The notes under the pieces were generated by a model. The model was not told the DNA's origin and searched no databases. It saw only the letters and a program-made list of their open reading frames with translations. A DNA stretch of 64,000 nt. Origin: Acinetobacter lanii (lineage in GTDB: Bacteria; Pseudomonadota; Gammaproteobacteria; Pseudomonadales; Moraxellaceae). Shown one piece after another: positions 55,789-64,000 of this stretch. Numbering within the stretch: the stretch's first letter is position 1; every line of letters starts with the position of its first letter. The stretch spans positions 3,286,001-3,350,000 of the forward strand of contig NZ_CP049916.1 of NCBI RefSeq assembly GCF_011578285.1. Direction: 5' to 3'. The translations under genes were made by a program, and so were the position numbers.

Positions 55789-55957
55789 ATATCTTGTTCA
55801 TTTTTAAAATTTTATTTTATTGAATATCCGTTCATGCTGATGAAATGACTATCTAAGTTCGGTGGTTTTATTTATGCTAAGCAGTAACAATACATAAGCG
55901 TCCCTGCTCAATAAAATTCGGATCGGCATTTCAGAACAGGACCAACATGATGACAAT

Positions 55958-57121
55958 ATGCTACAAATAACACGGACATTTTTCAAACAACAACGACAAG
56001 CGTTTAAGCACAGCTACGTCAATTTGCTTGAAGTCAACAATATTCAAAAATCACGTGTGGTCAGTTGTGTACTGATCTTTTTTCATGCCTGCTTTTATTT
56101 TTCTATTTTTGCACATCACGATTTTGTACTGTTTAATCCTGAGCATATTCCACAAATCCTAAGCTGCTTTCAACTGTTTATTCTGATTTCAGTGCTGTTA
56201 TTTGTCAGTAGTTATTGGCTTCAACCGACACGGCGCAGTGAGTTCATATTCCCTATCCTGTGTGTCGGTTTCTATAGTGGTTCTTTAATGATGGTTGGCT
56301 ATATCGCTGGCATGATGACCATCTTGACCGGTGTATTTACCATGGGTTCGATCTTGGCAGGGCTATTGCTGTTTGAACGTAAAATCATGTTCTATGCCTC
56401 TTTGCCATGTATTGCGGTATTTTATGTGACTACTTTACTTACCGTAGTTAACACCCTGCCCTATGCGCCACTGTATCAAGCCCATAGCATGATGGTGGCA
56501 GAAACCCAGACCTATACCTTATTGGTCAATCTATTTGCCACCACCTTTATTGCTATCGTGCTGGTGACGCTGTTCAATTCATTTTTAGAGCGTTGGCGCG
56601 ATCGGGAACGTAAACAACAACACTTGATGACCCTTGATCCTTTGACTCAGATTCTAAATCGACGCGGCATCTCAGAACAGTTTCAACGCATGCAGCAGCG
56701 CGATACAGCACAATGTAATCCGCTATGTGTCGCCATGATCGATATCGATTTTTTTAAAAAGATCAATGATCAATATGGGCATGATGCCGGTGACCACGTG
56801 TTAATCCGTGTGGCACAGATCCTTGGTTCAAATCTGCGTGAACAAGATCATTTGGGGCGTTTTGGTGGAGAAGAATTTATTGTGATATTTGAGCAGACTG
56901 ATATTAAGCATGCCCAACAAATTTTAGAACGTTGCCGGAAAGCGATTGAAGAGCATGAGTGTATCTATCAAAAACACATCATTCGTTTCACTGCCAGTTT
57001 CGGATTGGTTCAAATCTCCTCTCAAGATTTGGATGAACAGCGCGTGATTTTCAGTGCAGATCAGCAACTTTATCGGGCAAAGCACAGTGGTCGTAATCGA
57101 ATTTGTGTAGATCAAGTTTAA
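55958..57121 (+). CDS. Membrane-bound diguanylate cyclase (GGDEF)
   Basis: 387 residues. Six or so N-terminal membrane helices (about 35-205) are followed by a GGDEF domain (about 220-387) with LDPLTQILNRRG, DIDFFKKINDQYGHDAGD and an intact GGEEF active-site loop. An RxxD motif (REQD) five residues before GGEEF matches the inhibitory I-site, so product feedback is expected. It makes cyclic di-GMP, favouring sessile growth. The membrane domain is not a sensor type I can name. Stands alone between ppc and a permease. Confidence 0.92.
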   Translation: MLQITRTFFKQQRQAFKHSYVNLLEVNNIQKSRVVSCVLIFFHACFYFSIFAHHDFVLFNPEHIPQILSCFQLFILISVLLFVSSYWLQPTRRSEFIFPILCVGFYSGSLMMVGYIAGMMTILTGVFTMGSILAGLLLFERKIMFYASLPCIAVFYVTTLLTVVNTLPYAPLYQAHSMMVAETQTYTLLVNLFATTFIAIVLVTLFNSFLERWRDRERKQQHLMTLDPLTQILNRRGISEQFQRMQQRDTAQCNPLCVAMIDIDFFKKINDQYGHDAGDHVLIRVAQILGSNLREQDHLGRFGGEEFIVIFEQTDIKHAQQILERCRKAIEEHECIYQKHIIRFTASFGLVQISSQDLDEQRVIFSADQQLYRAKHSGRNRICVDQV

Positions 57122-57383
57122 ATAAAAAAAATCAAAGACTCAAAAATTAAGCAATCAGACTTTTGTATTAAACCAATATGATTTTTTAATTTGCTTGAAT
57201 TTAATTCAATTTATTTAAAAGTAGCCTGCTTTGACCCTTGTTTTATATAAGATAAGTTTTTACCACTCGGTAAAAATATAATAAAAGTCATAGCATTAGT
57301 TTTAATGTTTTTTCAAATGAGGGATTTTTTCTGACAAAAACAGGCGTATGATGTGCACAATTTATCTATTGAGTGCTCATTTT

Positions 57384-58691
57384 ATGTCCAATTGGTTTCC
57401 CGAATGGCGCCCTTACCAAGGTAACGCTGAGATACGTCCAATCGGTACAAATGAGTATTTACCGCCTGCACAGAGCGCTGTGTTGGGTGTGCAACATGTA
57501 TTTGCGATGTTCGGTGCCACCGTCCTCGCGCCTTTCCTGATGGGATTCGATCCTAACCTGGCGATTTTTATGTCAGGGATCTGCACCATTTTATTTTTCT
57601 TGATCACTGGTGGTCGTGTTCCAAGTTATTTGGGTTCTAGCTTTGCCTTTATTGGCGTGGTGATTGCGGCTACCGGCTATACCGCCTCAGGTTCAGGTTT
57701 ACCCAATGTCAACTTACCACTAGCTGCAGGGGGCATTATCGCCTGTGGCGTGCTGTATGCCCTGTTTGGCTTTATTGTCATGGCAACAGGAACACGCTGG
57801 ATTGAAAAACTCATGCCACCTGTGGTGACCGGTGCGGTGGTGATGATCATTGGTCTAAACCTTGCCCCGGGAACAGTTAAAAATGTCGCGGGTAATTCAT
57901 TCAATATGTGGATGTCTTTGGTCACAGTCTTGAGCATGGGCTGTGTAGCGGTGTTTAGTAAAGGTTTACTGCAACGCTTATTGTTGTTGGTCGGTTTATT
58001 GACGGCTTACCTGATCTACTATGTGGTCAGCAACGTGATGGGTTATGGTACGCCAATTGATTTTGCCTCAATACAAAATGCCGCATGGTTTGGTGTTCCT
58101 ACTTTCCATTCACCTCAGTTTGATTTTAATGCCATGTTGATTATTGCGCCGATTGCGCTGATTTTATTGGCAGAAAATTTGGGTCATATTAAGGCCGTGG
58201 GTGCGATGACGGGTGAAAACCTCGATCCGCATATTGGCAAAGCCTTTGTGGCTGATGGTCTTGCAACCACTTTATCGGGCGGTGTCGGTGCACCCGGTAT
58301 GACCACCTATGGTGAAAATATTGGTGTAATGGCCGTGACCCGTGTCTATTCCACGATTGTGTTTGCGATTGCTGGTGTGTTTGCAGTATTGCTCGGTTTA
58401 TCGCCTAAATTTGGTGCGGTGATTCATACCATTCCTGTGGCGATCTTAACTGGGGCTTCAATTGTAGTGTTTGGTCTGATCACCATTGCTGGTGCCAAAA
58501 TTTGGATTGAGAACAAAGTTGATTTTTCTCAAAACAAAAACCTGATGGTGGCTGCCGTGACCATTATTTTAGGCACTGGAGACTTCGCTATGGAATTTGG
58601 TAGCTTTAACTTGGGTGGGATTGGGACGGCAACGTTTGTGGCGCTGATTTTAAACTGGTTCTTTAGTTTAAGAGAAAAAAATGCCGATTAA
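57384..58691 (+). CDS. rutG: NCS2-family nucleobase permease, RutG-like
   Basis: Proton-coupled nucleobase transporter of 435 residues from the ATG at 57384; a longer frame to 57348 exists. About 14 membrane segments. It has the NCS2 signature PAQSAVLGVQHVFAMFGATVLAPFLMG, GGRVPSYLGSSFAFIGVVIAATG, LLAENLGHIKAVGAMTG and GAPGMTTYGENIGVMAVTRVYS, which fit E. coli RutG and UraA, being closest to RutG in my reading. Likely imports uracil or a related pyrimidine. No other rut gene is present in the window, so pyrimidine degradation cannot be inferred. Confidence 0.85.
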   Translation: MSNWFPEWRPYQGNAEIRPIGTNEYLPPAQSAVLGVQHVFAMFGATVLAPFLMGFDPNLAIFMSGICTILFFLITGGRVPSYLGSSFAFIGVVIAATGYTASGSGLPNVNLPLAAGGIIACGVLYALFGFIVMATGTRWIEKLMPPVVTGAVVMIIGLNLAPGTVKNVAGNSFNMWMSLVTVLSMGCVAVFSKGLLQRLLLLVGLLTAYLIYYVVSNVMGYGTPIDFASIQNAAWFGVPTFHSPQFDFNAMLIIAPIALILLAENLGHIKAVGAMTGENLDPHIGKAFVADGLATTLSGGVGAPGMTTYGENIGVMAVTRVYSTIVFAIAGVFAVLLGLSPKFGAVIHTIPVAILTGASIVVFGLITIAGAKIWIENKVDFSQNKNLMVAAVTIILGTGDFAMEFGSFNLGGIGTATFVALILNWFFSLREKNAD

Positions 58692-58720
58692 GCATTTGAG
58701 TGCTTCCTAAATCGATGTTA

Positions 58721-58747
58721 AAAAGTAGCCTCAAGGCTACTTTTTTT
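58721..58747 (+). terminator. Terminator after the nucleobase permease
   Basis: AAAAGTAGCC, loop tcaa, GGCTACTTTTTTT, 29 bases after the stop. Confidence 0.88.
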
Positions 58748-58845
58748 ATGCTCAATCATTTTGATATTTTGATCAACCTTTGATAATTTTTGCGCTAAAT
58801 CTCGTTATGATAAGGTCACTTAATCGCCATTTTTTAGGAACATGG

Positions 58846-59745
58846 ATGCGCCTGGATTTTTTTGATTTTCAGCTTTTTCTGAATGTGATGGAGTGTGGCA
58901 GTTTGACCAAAGGTGCAGAACAGAGTGCCATTTCCCTGCAAGCGGCCAGCGAACGCATCAAAAAAATCGAACAGCAATTCCAAGTCAGTTTATTTACTCG
59001 GCATGCTTCCGGGGTCAAGCTCACCCTTGCCGGGCAAAGTTTTGCCGAACATGCGCAACAACTGATGCAACAGTCACAACAGCTCGAACAGGCGATGCTG
59101 CCCTTTGCAACAGGCACACACTCCAGCATGACCCTATGGTGTAACTCATCGGCACAAAGTGAGTATTTACCGGCACTGTTGCCGCAATATTTGATGGAAA
59201 ATCCGCAACTGCAGATTGAATTGAAAGAAGCGGAAAGTACCGATATCGTGCATGCCTTACAACAAGGCAGCGCCAAGTTGGGCTTGATTTCAAGTTTCTT
59301 TGATACGCAAAATTTAAAAAGCTTGGCCTTTGCTGACGACCCTTTGGTGCTGATTTGCCCGATCGATCATGCATTGACGCACAAACAAAGTCTGCATTTA
59401 AAAGACACGTTACAGTATGCCTTTGTCGGACTGATGCAATACCATTCCTTACAACAGTCGATTGAGTCCCAAGCCAAACTGTTAGGCTTTCCCATTCAAT
59501 ATCGCTTACGTTTACCCAACTTTTCAGCCATGGCACAGGTGGTGTCTAACGGCGTTGGGATTGCGATCATACCCAAGCGTGCAGCGCAACGTTTAGGGCC
59601 TCATTATGCTTTTCAACAGGTGGCATTATTCGGTGAATGGGCCAACCGACAACTGTTATTGGCAGCCAAAGATTTTGACCAACTGCCGCAAAGCTATCAG
59701 CATTTCAGTCAATTTTTAATTCAAAACAAAGCTCATGTCCTTTAA
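58846..59745 (+). CDS. LysR-family transcriptional regulator
   Basis: 299 residues from the ATG at 58846 (MRLDFFDFQLFL) with AGGA six bases upstream; the frame extends further to 58780 but without a good site. The N-terminal winged helix-turn-helix has FLNVMECGSLTKGAEQSAISLQAASERIKKIEQQF, and the substrate-binding C-domain follows from about residue 90. It is convergent with the TSUP permease gene. Regulated genes and ligand cannot be told; LysR proteins often act on a divergent neighbour, but its upstream neighbour runs in the same direction. Confidence 0.9.
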   Translation: MRLDFFDFQLFLNVMECGSLTKGAEQSAISLQAASERIKKIEQQFQVSLFTRHASGVKLTLAGQSFAEHAQQLMQQSQQLEQAMLPFATGTHSSMTLWCNSSAQSEYLPALLPQYLMENPQLQIELKEAESTDIVHALQQGSAKLGLISSFFDTQNLKSLAFADDPLVLICPIDHALTHKQSLHLKDTLQYAFVGLMQYHSLQQSIESQAKLLGFPIQYRLRLPNFSAMAQVVSNGVGIAIIPKRAAQRLGPHYAFQQVALFGEWANRQLLLAAKDFDQLPQSYQHFSQFLIQNKAHVL

Positions 59746-59789
59746 AACCGAGTACATCACTCATCATTTTTTGGCTTTAAGCTGAGGCA

Positions 59790-60527
59790 TTACAGCCAGC
59801 CCAATTGATGCAACACCATATACAGACCAAAAATCACCAAGCCGGCAAAAAATACTTTACGAAATTTCTGTTCAGGAATGCGATAACGGATTTTGGTGCC
59901 CAGCCACATCCCGATTAAGGCCGGAAGCAAGGCAATCAACGACATTTGATAATCAATCGGGGTATCTTTGACTGGATGCAGATGTAAATACACTGCCAAG
60001 CATAAGGTGGACACAGTAAAAGCCAACCCCAAGGCTTGAACCAATTCATCGCGCTTTAAATGTAAAGATTGCAAATACGGCACCACCGGAATCACCACCA
60101 CACCGGTGGCCACGGTCAATGCACCACCCAAATAGCCCATGATCGGAGATAACCAATGTTCATGTTTGGATACGTTCGGCATGCTTTTGGCAAATAAGCC
60201 ATACACACCATAAAGTGCCAACATACCGCCCAATAAGGCTTCACTGTGAAAACTGCCATGCCCCAAAGTCGGGAAGACACTCCAAGCTGAACCCACGATA
60301 ATCCCGAGCAATAAGGGCCAAAAACGTCGTATCAGTTTCAGCACCTGCCCTTCTGCAAACAACTGCCAGACATTGGTCACCATAGAGGGAATAATCAGTA
60401 AGGTCGCTGCTTGAAATGGACTGATGACTAAGCTCAATAGTCCCATCGATACCGCAGGTAAACCGAGGCCAAGGGTGCCTTTAATCATACCAGCAAGGGC
60501 AAATACAAAAATTACAAAGGCAAGCAT
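59790..60527 (-). CDS. TauE/SafE-family (TSUP) membrane permease
   Basis: 245 residues with about eight hydrophobic helices and the TSUP features: N-terminal FALAGMIKGTLGLGLPAVSMGLL with the glycine-rich motif, then a second half with MGYLGGALTVATGVVVIPVVPYLQ. The family exports or imports sulfur-containing or organic anions such as sulfite, sulfoacetate or sulfolactate. Substrate unknown. Convergent with the LysR gene, with no terminator seen in the 44-base gap. Confidence 0.88.
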   Translation of the reverse strand: MLAFVIFVFALAGMIKGTLGLGLPAVSMGLLSLVISPFQAATLLIIPSMVTNVWQLFAEGQVLKLIRRFWPLLLGIIVGSAWSVFPTLGHGSFHSEALLGGMLALYGVYGLFAKSMPNVSKHEHWLSPIMGYLGGALTVATGVVVIPVVPYLQSLHLKRDELVQALGLAFTVSTLCLAVYLHLHPVKDTPIDYQMSLIALLPALIGMWLGTKIRYRIPEQKFRKVFFAGLVIFGLYMVLHQLGWL

Positions 60528-60661
60528 AGGCTGTCCGCATCACAGAGAATGTTCATGCTATAAAAATGAAAGGACTTTTCCTATTCGTATTTTTTGAATT
60601 GAGCCTCAAGCAAAAATTGAGGCTACAGTTATTTGTACTGATTAAAATCTAGAAATAAAAA

Positions 60662-60681
60662 ATGAGGCCCGACGGCCTCAT
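60662..60681 (-). terminator. Terminator of the chorismate mutase operon
   Basis: Minus-strand ATGAGGCC, loop gtcg, GGCCTCAT followed by TTTTTTATTTC; 57 bases after the chorismate mutase stop. Confidence 0.82.
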
Positions 60682-60737
60682 GATTAAAACAATGGATAAG
60701 CTGAATAAAAATTGAAGCTTGAACTTAAATCCTTAGC

Positions 60738-61025
60738 TTAAGGACGAAACTCTTTCAGCTCACGTTGAATAAAATGCTGAATCAAATCGCGATAAATATT
60801 TTCCACTAAGTTTGGATCGACACTGTGTTCTTGCGCCAAATGTCGCACCTTTTGAATCACTTGTTCAGAACGTTCAGGCGATTGTACGTCTTGTTCTGAA
60901 CGTTTAAAACGCACAGCTTGGTCCACATAATGCTGACGGCTCGCGATCAGCTCTACTATGGCTTGGTCAATTTGATCTATTTTTTCACGCGCTTGTGACA
61001 GCGACTGGCACTTTTCGTTATTCAT
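60738..61025 (-). CDS. Monofunctional chorismate mutase (AroQ fold)
   Basis: 95 residues from the ATG at 61025, which overlaps the end of the upstream gene by eight bases; an ATG 18 bases farther up is the alternative. The all-helical AroQ pattern is visible: IDQIDQAIVELIASRQHYVDQAVRFK (first helix with the catalytic Arg/Lys pattern) and ERSEQVIQKVRHLAQEHSV later. It rearranges chorismate to prephenate in phenylalanine/tyrosine synthesis, or acts on isochorismate-like substrates. No prephenate dehydratase or dehydrogenase is fused or adjacent. Translationally coupled with an unrelated DsbA-fold protein. Confidence 0.82.
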   Translation of the reverse strand: MNNEKCQSLSQAREKIDQIDQAIVELIASRQHYVDQAVRFKRSEQDVQSPERSEQVIQKVRHLAQEHSVDPNLVENIYRDLIQHFIQRELKEFRP

Positions 61026-62340
61026 CTTCACTTGATTCTGCATGTTTGTGCTCTAAGTCATTATCAGATTTGTACTTTTGTTCTAACACATTACTGAAAA
61101 TACTTTCAATCATCCAGACACGATATAAGCTATTAAACACATAGCTTTTACCATCAAGACGCAATTCAATCACCGGAAAGTCCGGTTGTGACTTCATTTC
61201 ACAGCTTAAATCATTGTCTTTAAGCTTTTTCTCAATATCGTCTTCAGTCAGTTGTTCGATATGGAGTTCACGTTGGATTTTGTGTACATGCGCCCGGAAA
61301 GACAAGTCTTTGCCTTTGGCCCACACTGATTCCAAAATTCGATACATCACGTCAGTGCGCTGCTCTTCTGGCACGCTATAAAACAACTTGGCAATGTTCA
61401 GGGTCGCAGGCTCAGTTGGACGACAGAACGGCGTGAATTGCACCCCTGTACGTTTCGATAAGCGTGTCGCTAAACTCCAATCAAACAAATCACGCCCTTT
61501 ATAACTCAGCGGATAGATTTTGAGATCGATGTCATAGTAATCGGCGAGTTCTTCTTTGATATAGGCCAACAATAACCAACTGATCGGGTCTTCTAAGGCT
61601 ACATATAAATCCAGCTCGGGATTCATTTCCTGAATTTCACTCAGCTCTTCTGCATCATTCATCAAATGCTCACGCCATTCGATATGATTGATCAAAAAGA
61701 TCGGATTACCGGTGAGTAATTTTTGTTGTTTTAGACGGCGGGTTAAGCGCAGTAAATCATCCACTGCATGATATTTACGTCCGCCGATTTCAAAGTAACT
61801 GGCAAGCACGGGCGTATGTTCAAACTGACGTTCTTCAACCTGCTGTTCTTTTTGATGCTGACTCGCCATGACATACAAGGTACGTAATTTTCCATACTGT
61901 TGTTGCCACAACATGTGAAAGACATCTTCGAGTAAATATAAGAAATTTTGATCTTTCAACGGGGTGTTTCGAAGAATTTTTTCCGCTTGCGCCAAAGCCT
62001 CTGCACTGGGCAATTCAGGCTTTTCATTGTCAAAACCAAAACGATGTTGATACGCTAAAATTTGCGCATCACGCAAACTATAATCGCGCCACTCGTCTGC
62101 GGTCATGCCATTGGGAGCTTCGGCTGCGGTGTCTGAAATAATGATCTTTAAGGGCTTAATTTCTTCACTCAAAATCTCATTCAGCTGGATCAATTGCTGT
62201 ACTGCAAGATAGCTATACACATCATCCAAACGTAAATAAATACGCAGTCCCTGAGCAGTGGACAATGCCTCTTGGCGAATCGGTTTTTGATAAAACCAAC
62301 TCGATCGGAGGGGATCGAACCAACGGCGTAACAGTGACAT
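61018..62340 (-). CDS. Tandem DsbA-fold protein without a CxxC, unknown function
   Basis: 440 residues from the ATG at 62340 (MSLLRRWFDPLRSS), with GAGG nine bases upstream; the frame runs further up to 62418 but the upstream part is not conserved-looking. It seems to hold two DsbA/HCCA-isomerase-like units, about 30-220 (IYLRLDDVYSYLAVQQL, DAQILAYQHRFGF) and about 240-410 (LDLYVALEDPISWLLLAYI, LKIYPLSYKGRDLFDWSLA, LSKRTG). Each opens with the strand-D/E-P-x-S-aromatic-L pattern of this fold, without the CPxC of oxidases. No signal peptide, so cytoplasmic. Known relatives include 2-hydroxychromene-2-carboxylate isomerases, which use glutathione. The function here is unknown; it overlaps the chorismate mutase gene. 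Confidence 0.68.
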   Translation of the reverse strand: MSLLRRWFDPLRSSWFYQKPIRQEALSTAQGLRIYLRLDDVYSYLAVQQLIQLNEILSEEIKPLKIIISDTAAEAPNGMTADEWRDYSLRDAQILAYQHRFGFDNEKPELPSAEALAQAEKILRNTPLKDQNFLYLLEDVFHMLWQQQYGKLRTLYVMASQHQKEQQVEERQFEHTPVLASYFEIGGRKYHAVDDLLRLTRRLKQQKLLTGNPIFLINHIEWREHLMNDAEELSEIQEMNPELDLYVALEDPISWLLLAYIKEELADYYDIDLKIYPLSYKGRDLFDWSLATRLSKRTGVQFTPFCRPTEPATLNIAKLFYSVPEEQRTDVMYRILESVWAKGKDLSFRAHVHKIQRELHIEQLTEDDIEKKLKDNDLSCEMKSQPDFPVIELRLDGKSYVFNSLYRVWMIESIFSNVLEQKYKSDNDLEHKHAESSEDE

Positions 62341-62580
62341 GAGAGAAAGCCTCGAATTAATACCCGATAAAGATACGTCATGAAAATACGCATTTAATAC
62401 AGCGTATGCTAAATTCACAGTGAGGGATGGGTTTCACTGTAAAATAAATGTAATTTGATCTAAAACTTATATCAATTCAAGCCCAAATGTTCAATGATCT
62501 GGTTTAAATTTAAATCAAAACATCTCGACCAGATTTGGCTATTCTCAACTGATTTAACGACAAATTTCTGTATACTGCAT

Positions 62581-62611
62581 AAAAAAAGCACTCTTTAAAG
62601 AGTGCTTTTTT
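62581..62611. terminator. Terminator after ilvD (symmetric)
   Basis: AAAAAAAGCACTCTTT and its complement AAAGAGTGCTTTTTT form a perfect hairpin, 20 bases beyond the ilvD stop. Symmetric; on the minus strand it ends ilvD. Confidence 0.87.
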
Positions 62612-62631
62612 GACATAAAATCTAAAGCGAC

Positions 62632-64000
62632 TTAGAGTTCACGCACTGCGCCTTTTGAAGCACTGGTGGTGTGCATCGCATAGGCTTTCAATGCTTTCGA
62701 AATTTTACGTGGACGCTGTTCAGCAGGCACCCAACCTTTGGCCTCTTGCGCTGCACGACGTTCAGCCATCACAGCATCATCGACCGCCAAGTGAATGCTA
62801 CGGTTTGGAATATCAATTTCGATACGATCGCCATCTTCAACCAAACCAATCGCACCACCTTCCGCCGCTTCAGGCGACACGTGACCAATCGATAGACCTG
62901 ATGAACCACCAGAGAAACGACCATCGGTCAGCAATGCACAATCTTTACCTAAACCTTTCGATTTTAAGTAACTGGTTGGATACAACATTTCTTGCATACC
63001 CGGTCCACCACGTGGACCTTCGTAACGAATCACCACCACATCACCTGCGGTGATTTTGCCACCCAAAATCGCTTCGACTGCTGAATCTTGGCTTTCAAAC
63101 ACGCGCGCTGTGCCGTTGAATTTCAAAATCGAATCATCCACACCAGCTGTTTTCACAATACAGCCTTCAAGTGCGATGTTGCCGTAAAGTACCGCCAAAC
63201 CACCATCTTGTGAGAAGGCGTTTGCGACATTACGAATCACACCATTGTCACGGTCACCATCTAAACGTGAGTAGTAACGGTCTTGTGAGAATGCCGTTTG
63301 TGTTGGTACACCGCCCGGCGCTGATTTAAAGAAGGTATAGACCTCTTCGTCTTCAGTACGCATGATGTCCCATTTGTCTAAAGCATCTTTGAGGGTTTTT
63401 TCATGCACGGTTGGTACCGAGGTATCGAGTAATCCTGCACGATCTAGCTCACCCAAAATCGACATGATGCCACCGGCACGATGTACGTCTTCCATATGCA
63501 CGTCTTGTTTTGCCGGTGCAACTTTACACAGTACCGGCACTTTACGTGACAAACGATCGATATCGGTCATGGTGAAGTCGACTTCTGCTTCATTGGCTGC
63601 TGCCAATAAGTGAAGTACGGTATTGGTTGAACCACCCATTGAAATATCTAGCGTCATGGCATTTTCAAAGGCGGCTTTGCTGGCAATTGAACGTGGCAAC
63701 ACGCTGTAATCATTTTGCTCATAATGACGTTTGGTGATCTCAACGATCAACTGACCTGCTTTTTCAAATAGCTTTTTACGGTTGGCATGCGTTGCAAGTG
63801 TTGAACCATTGCCCGGTAAAGATAAGCCTAAAGCTTCAGTCAAACAGTTCATTGAGTTTGCGGTAAACATGCCTGAACATGAACCACAAGTTGGACATGC
63901 TGAACGTTCATAGGCTGCCACTTCTTCATCTGTGAAGCTGTCATCGGCTGCCACGACCATTGCATCGACTAAGTCGATTGCATGTTCATTGCCACGGATT
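62632..64000 (-). CDS. ilvD: Dihydroxy-acid dehydratase, C-terminal part (runs off the right edge)
   Basis: Iron-sulfur dehydratase for the penultimate step of valine, isoleucine and leucine synthesis. About 455 codons are visible; the N-terminus lies outside, and the first visible residues ([14 protein letters not shown]) run through the edge, so the internal Met at 63960 is not the start. Landmarks are [19 protein letters not shown] (cluster cysteines), [50 protein letters not shown] and the end KGAVREL. Complete and typical as far as it can be seen. Confidence 0.96.
   Translation of the reverse strand, partial: IRGNEHAIDLVDAMVVAADDSFTDEEVAAYERSACPTCGSCSGMFTANSMNCLTEALGLSLPGNGSTLATHANRKKLFEKAGQLIVEITKRHYEQNDYSVLPRSIASKAAFENAMTLDISMGGSTNTVLHLLAAANEAEVDFTMTDIDRLSRKVPVLCKVAPAKQDVHMEDVHRAGGIMSILGELDRAGLLDTSVPTVHEKTLKDALDKWDIMRTEDEEVYTFFKSAPGGVPTQTAFSQDRYYSRLDGDRDNGVIRNVANAFSQDGGLAVLYGNIALEGCIVKTAGVDDSILKFNGTARVFESQDSAVEAILGGKITAGDVVVIRYEGPRGGPGMQEMLYPTSYLKSKGLGKDCALLTDGRFSGGSSGLSIGHVSPEAAEGGAIGLVEDGDRIEIDIPNRSIHLAVDDAVMAERRAAQEAKGWVPAEQRPRKISKALKAYAMHTTSASKGAVREL

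Noticed and set aside
55958..58691. Functional link between the diguanylate cyclase and the nucleobase permease
   Set aside because: They are separated by 262 bases with no shared signal; adjacency alone is not evidence.
60602..60624. Inverted repeat AGCCTCAA / TTGAGGCT upstream of the TSUP gene, as a terminator
   Set aside because: No T-run follows on either strand. It may be a regulatory dyad, but there is no support for that.

Overview
This 64 kb window looks like a chromosomal segment of an Acinetobacter species. The grounds are low-to-moderate GC, AT-rich intergenic DNA, and the gene order gpi-ugd-galU / capsule genes / wza-wzb-wzc / fkpA-fklB-murJ-ampD-nadC-rph, which is the usual setting of the Acinetobacter K (capsule) locus. 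The species cannot be told from what I see.

Region 1 (1-26465, all minus strand) is an unusually long capsule/glycan locus. From its promoter end (right) to its distal end (left) it reads as two blocks. Block B is gna, a UDP-HexNAc C4-epimerase, a Wzx flippase, two left-handed beta-helix acyltransferases, three GT4 glycosyltransferases, an initiating sugar transferase, and a dehydratase-aminotransferase-acetyltransferase trio of the QuiNAc4NAc type. Block A is rmlBDAC (dTDP-L-rhamnose), a second Wzx, a GT2, three GT4s, an EpsG-type Wzy polymerase and a second initiating transferase; galU-ugd-gpi then supply precursors. There are two initiating-transferase/GT4 pairs and two flippases but only one recognisable polymerase, so the locus looks composite.

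Region 2 (26466-32330, plus strand) is the divergent export operon wza-wzb-wzc, followed by two secreted FKBP-type peptidyl-prolyl isomerases.

Region 3 (32361-44157) is core housekeeping: murJ, ampD, nadC, a small lipoprotein whose mature part is an uninterrupted Asp-Asn repeat encoded by 21 perfect hexanucleotides, rph, a desaturase/ferredoxin-reductase pair with a divergent TetR regulator and DesT-like operators, dsbA, and a ubiG-mupP-yciK cluster. ampD and mupP both belong to peptidoglycan recycling.

Region 4 (44158-46946) has an IS630-family element inserted in a small PH-domain membrane-protein gene, splitting it; dnaJ follows.

Region 5 (47039-64000) holds an RND efflux pump pair with a divergent TetR regulator and a large dyad between them, ppc, a membrane diguanylate cyclase, a RutG-like permease, a LysR regulator, a TSUP permease, a small chorismate mutase overlapping an unusual tandem DsbA-fold protein, and ilvD running off the right edge. 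No tRNA, rRNA or CRISPR array was recognised. Many starts were moved inward from the longest reading frame to an ATG with a better ribosome-binding context; each case is noted.
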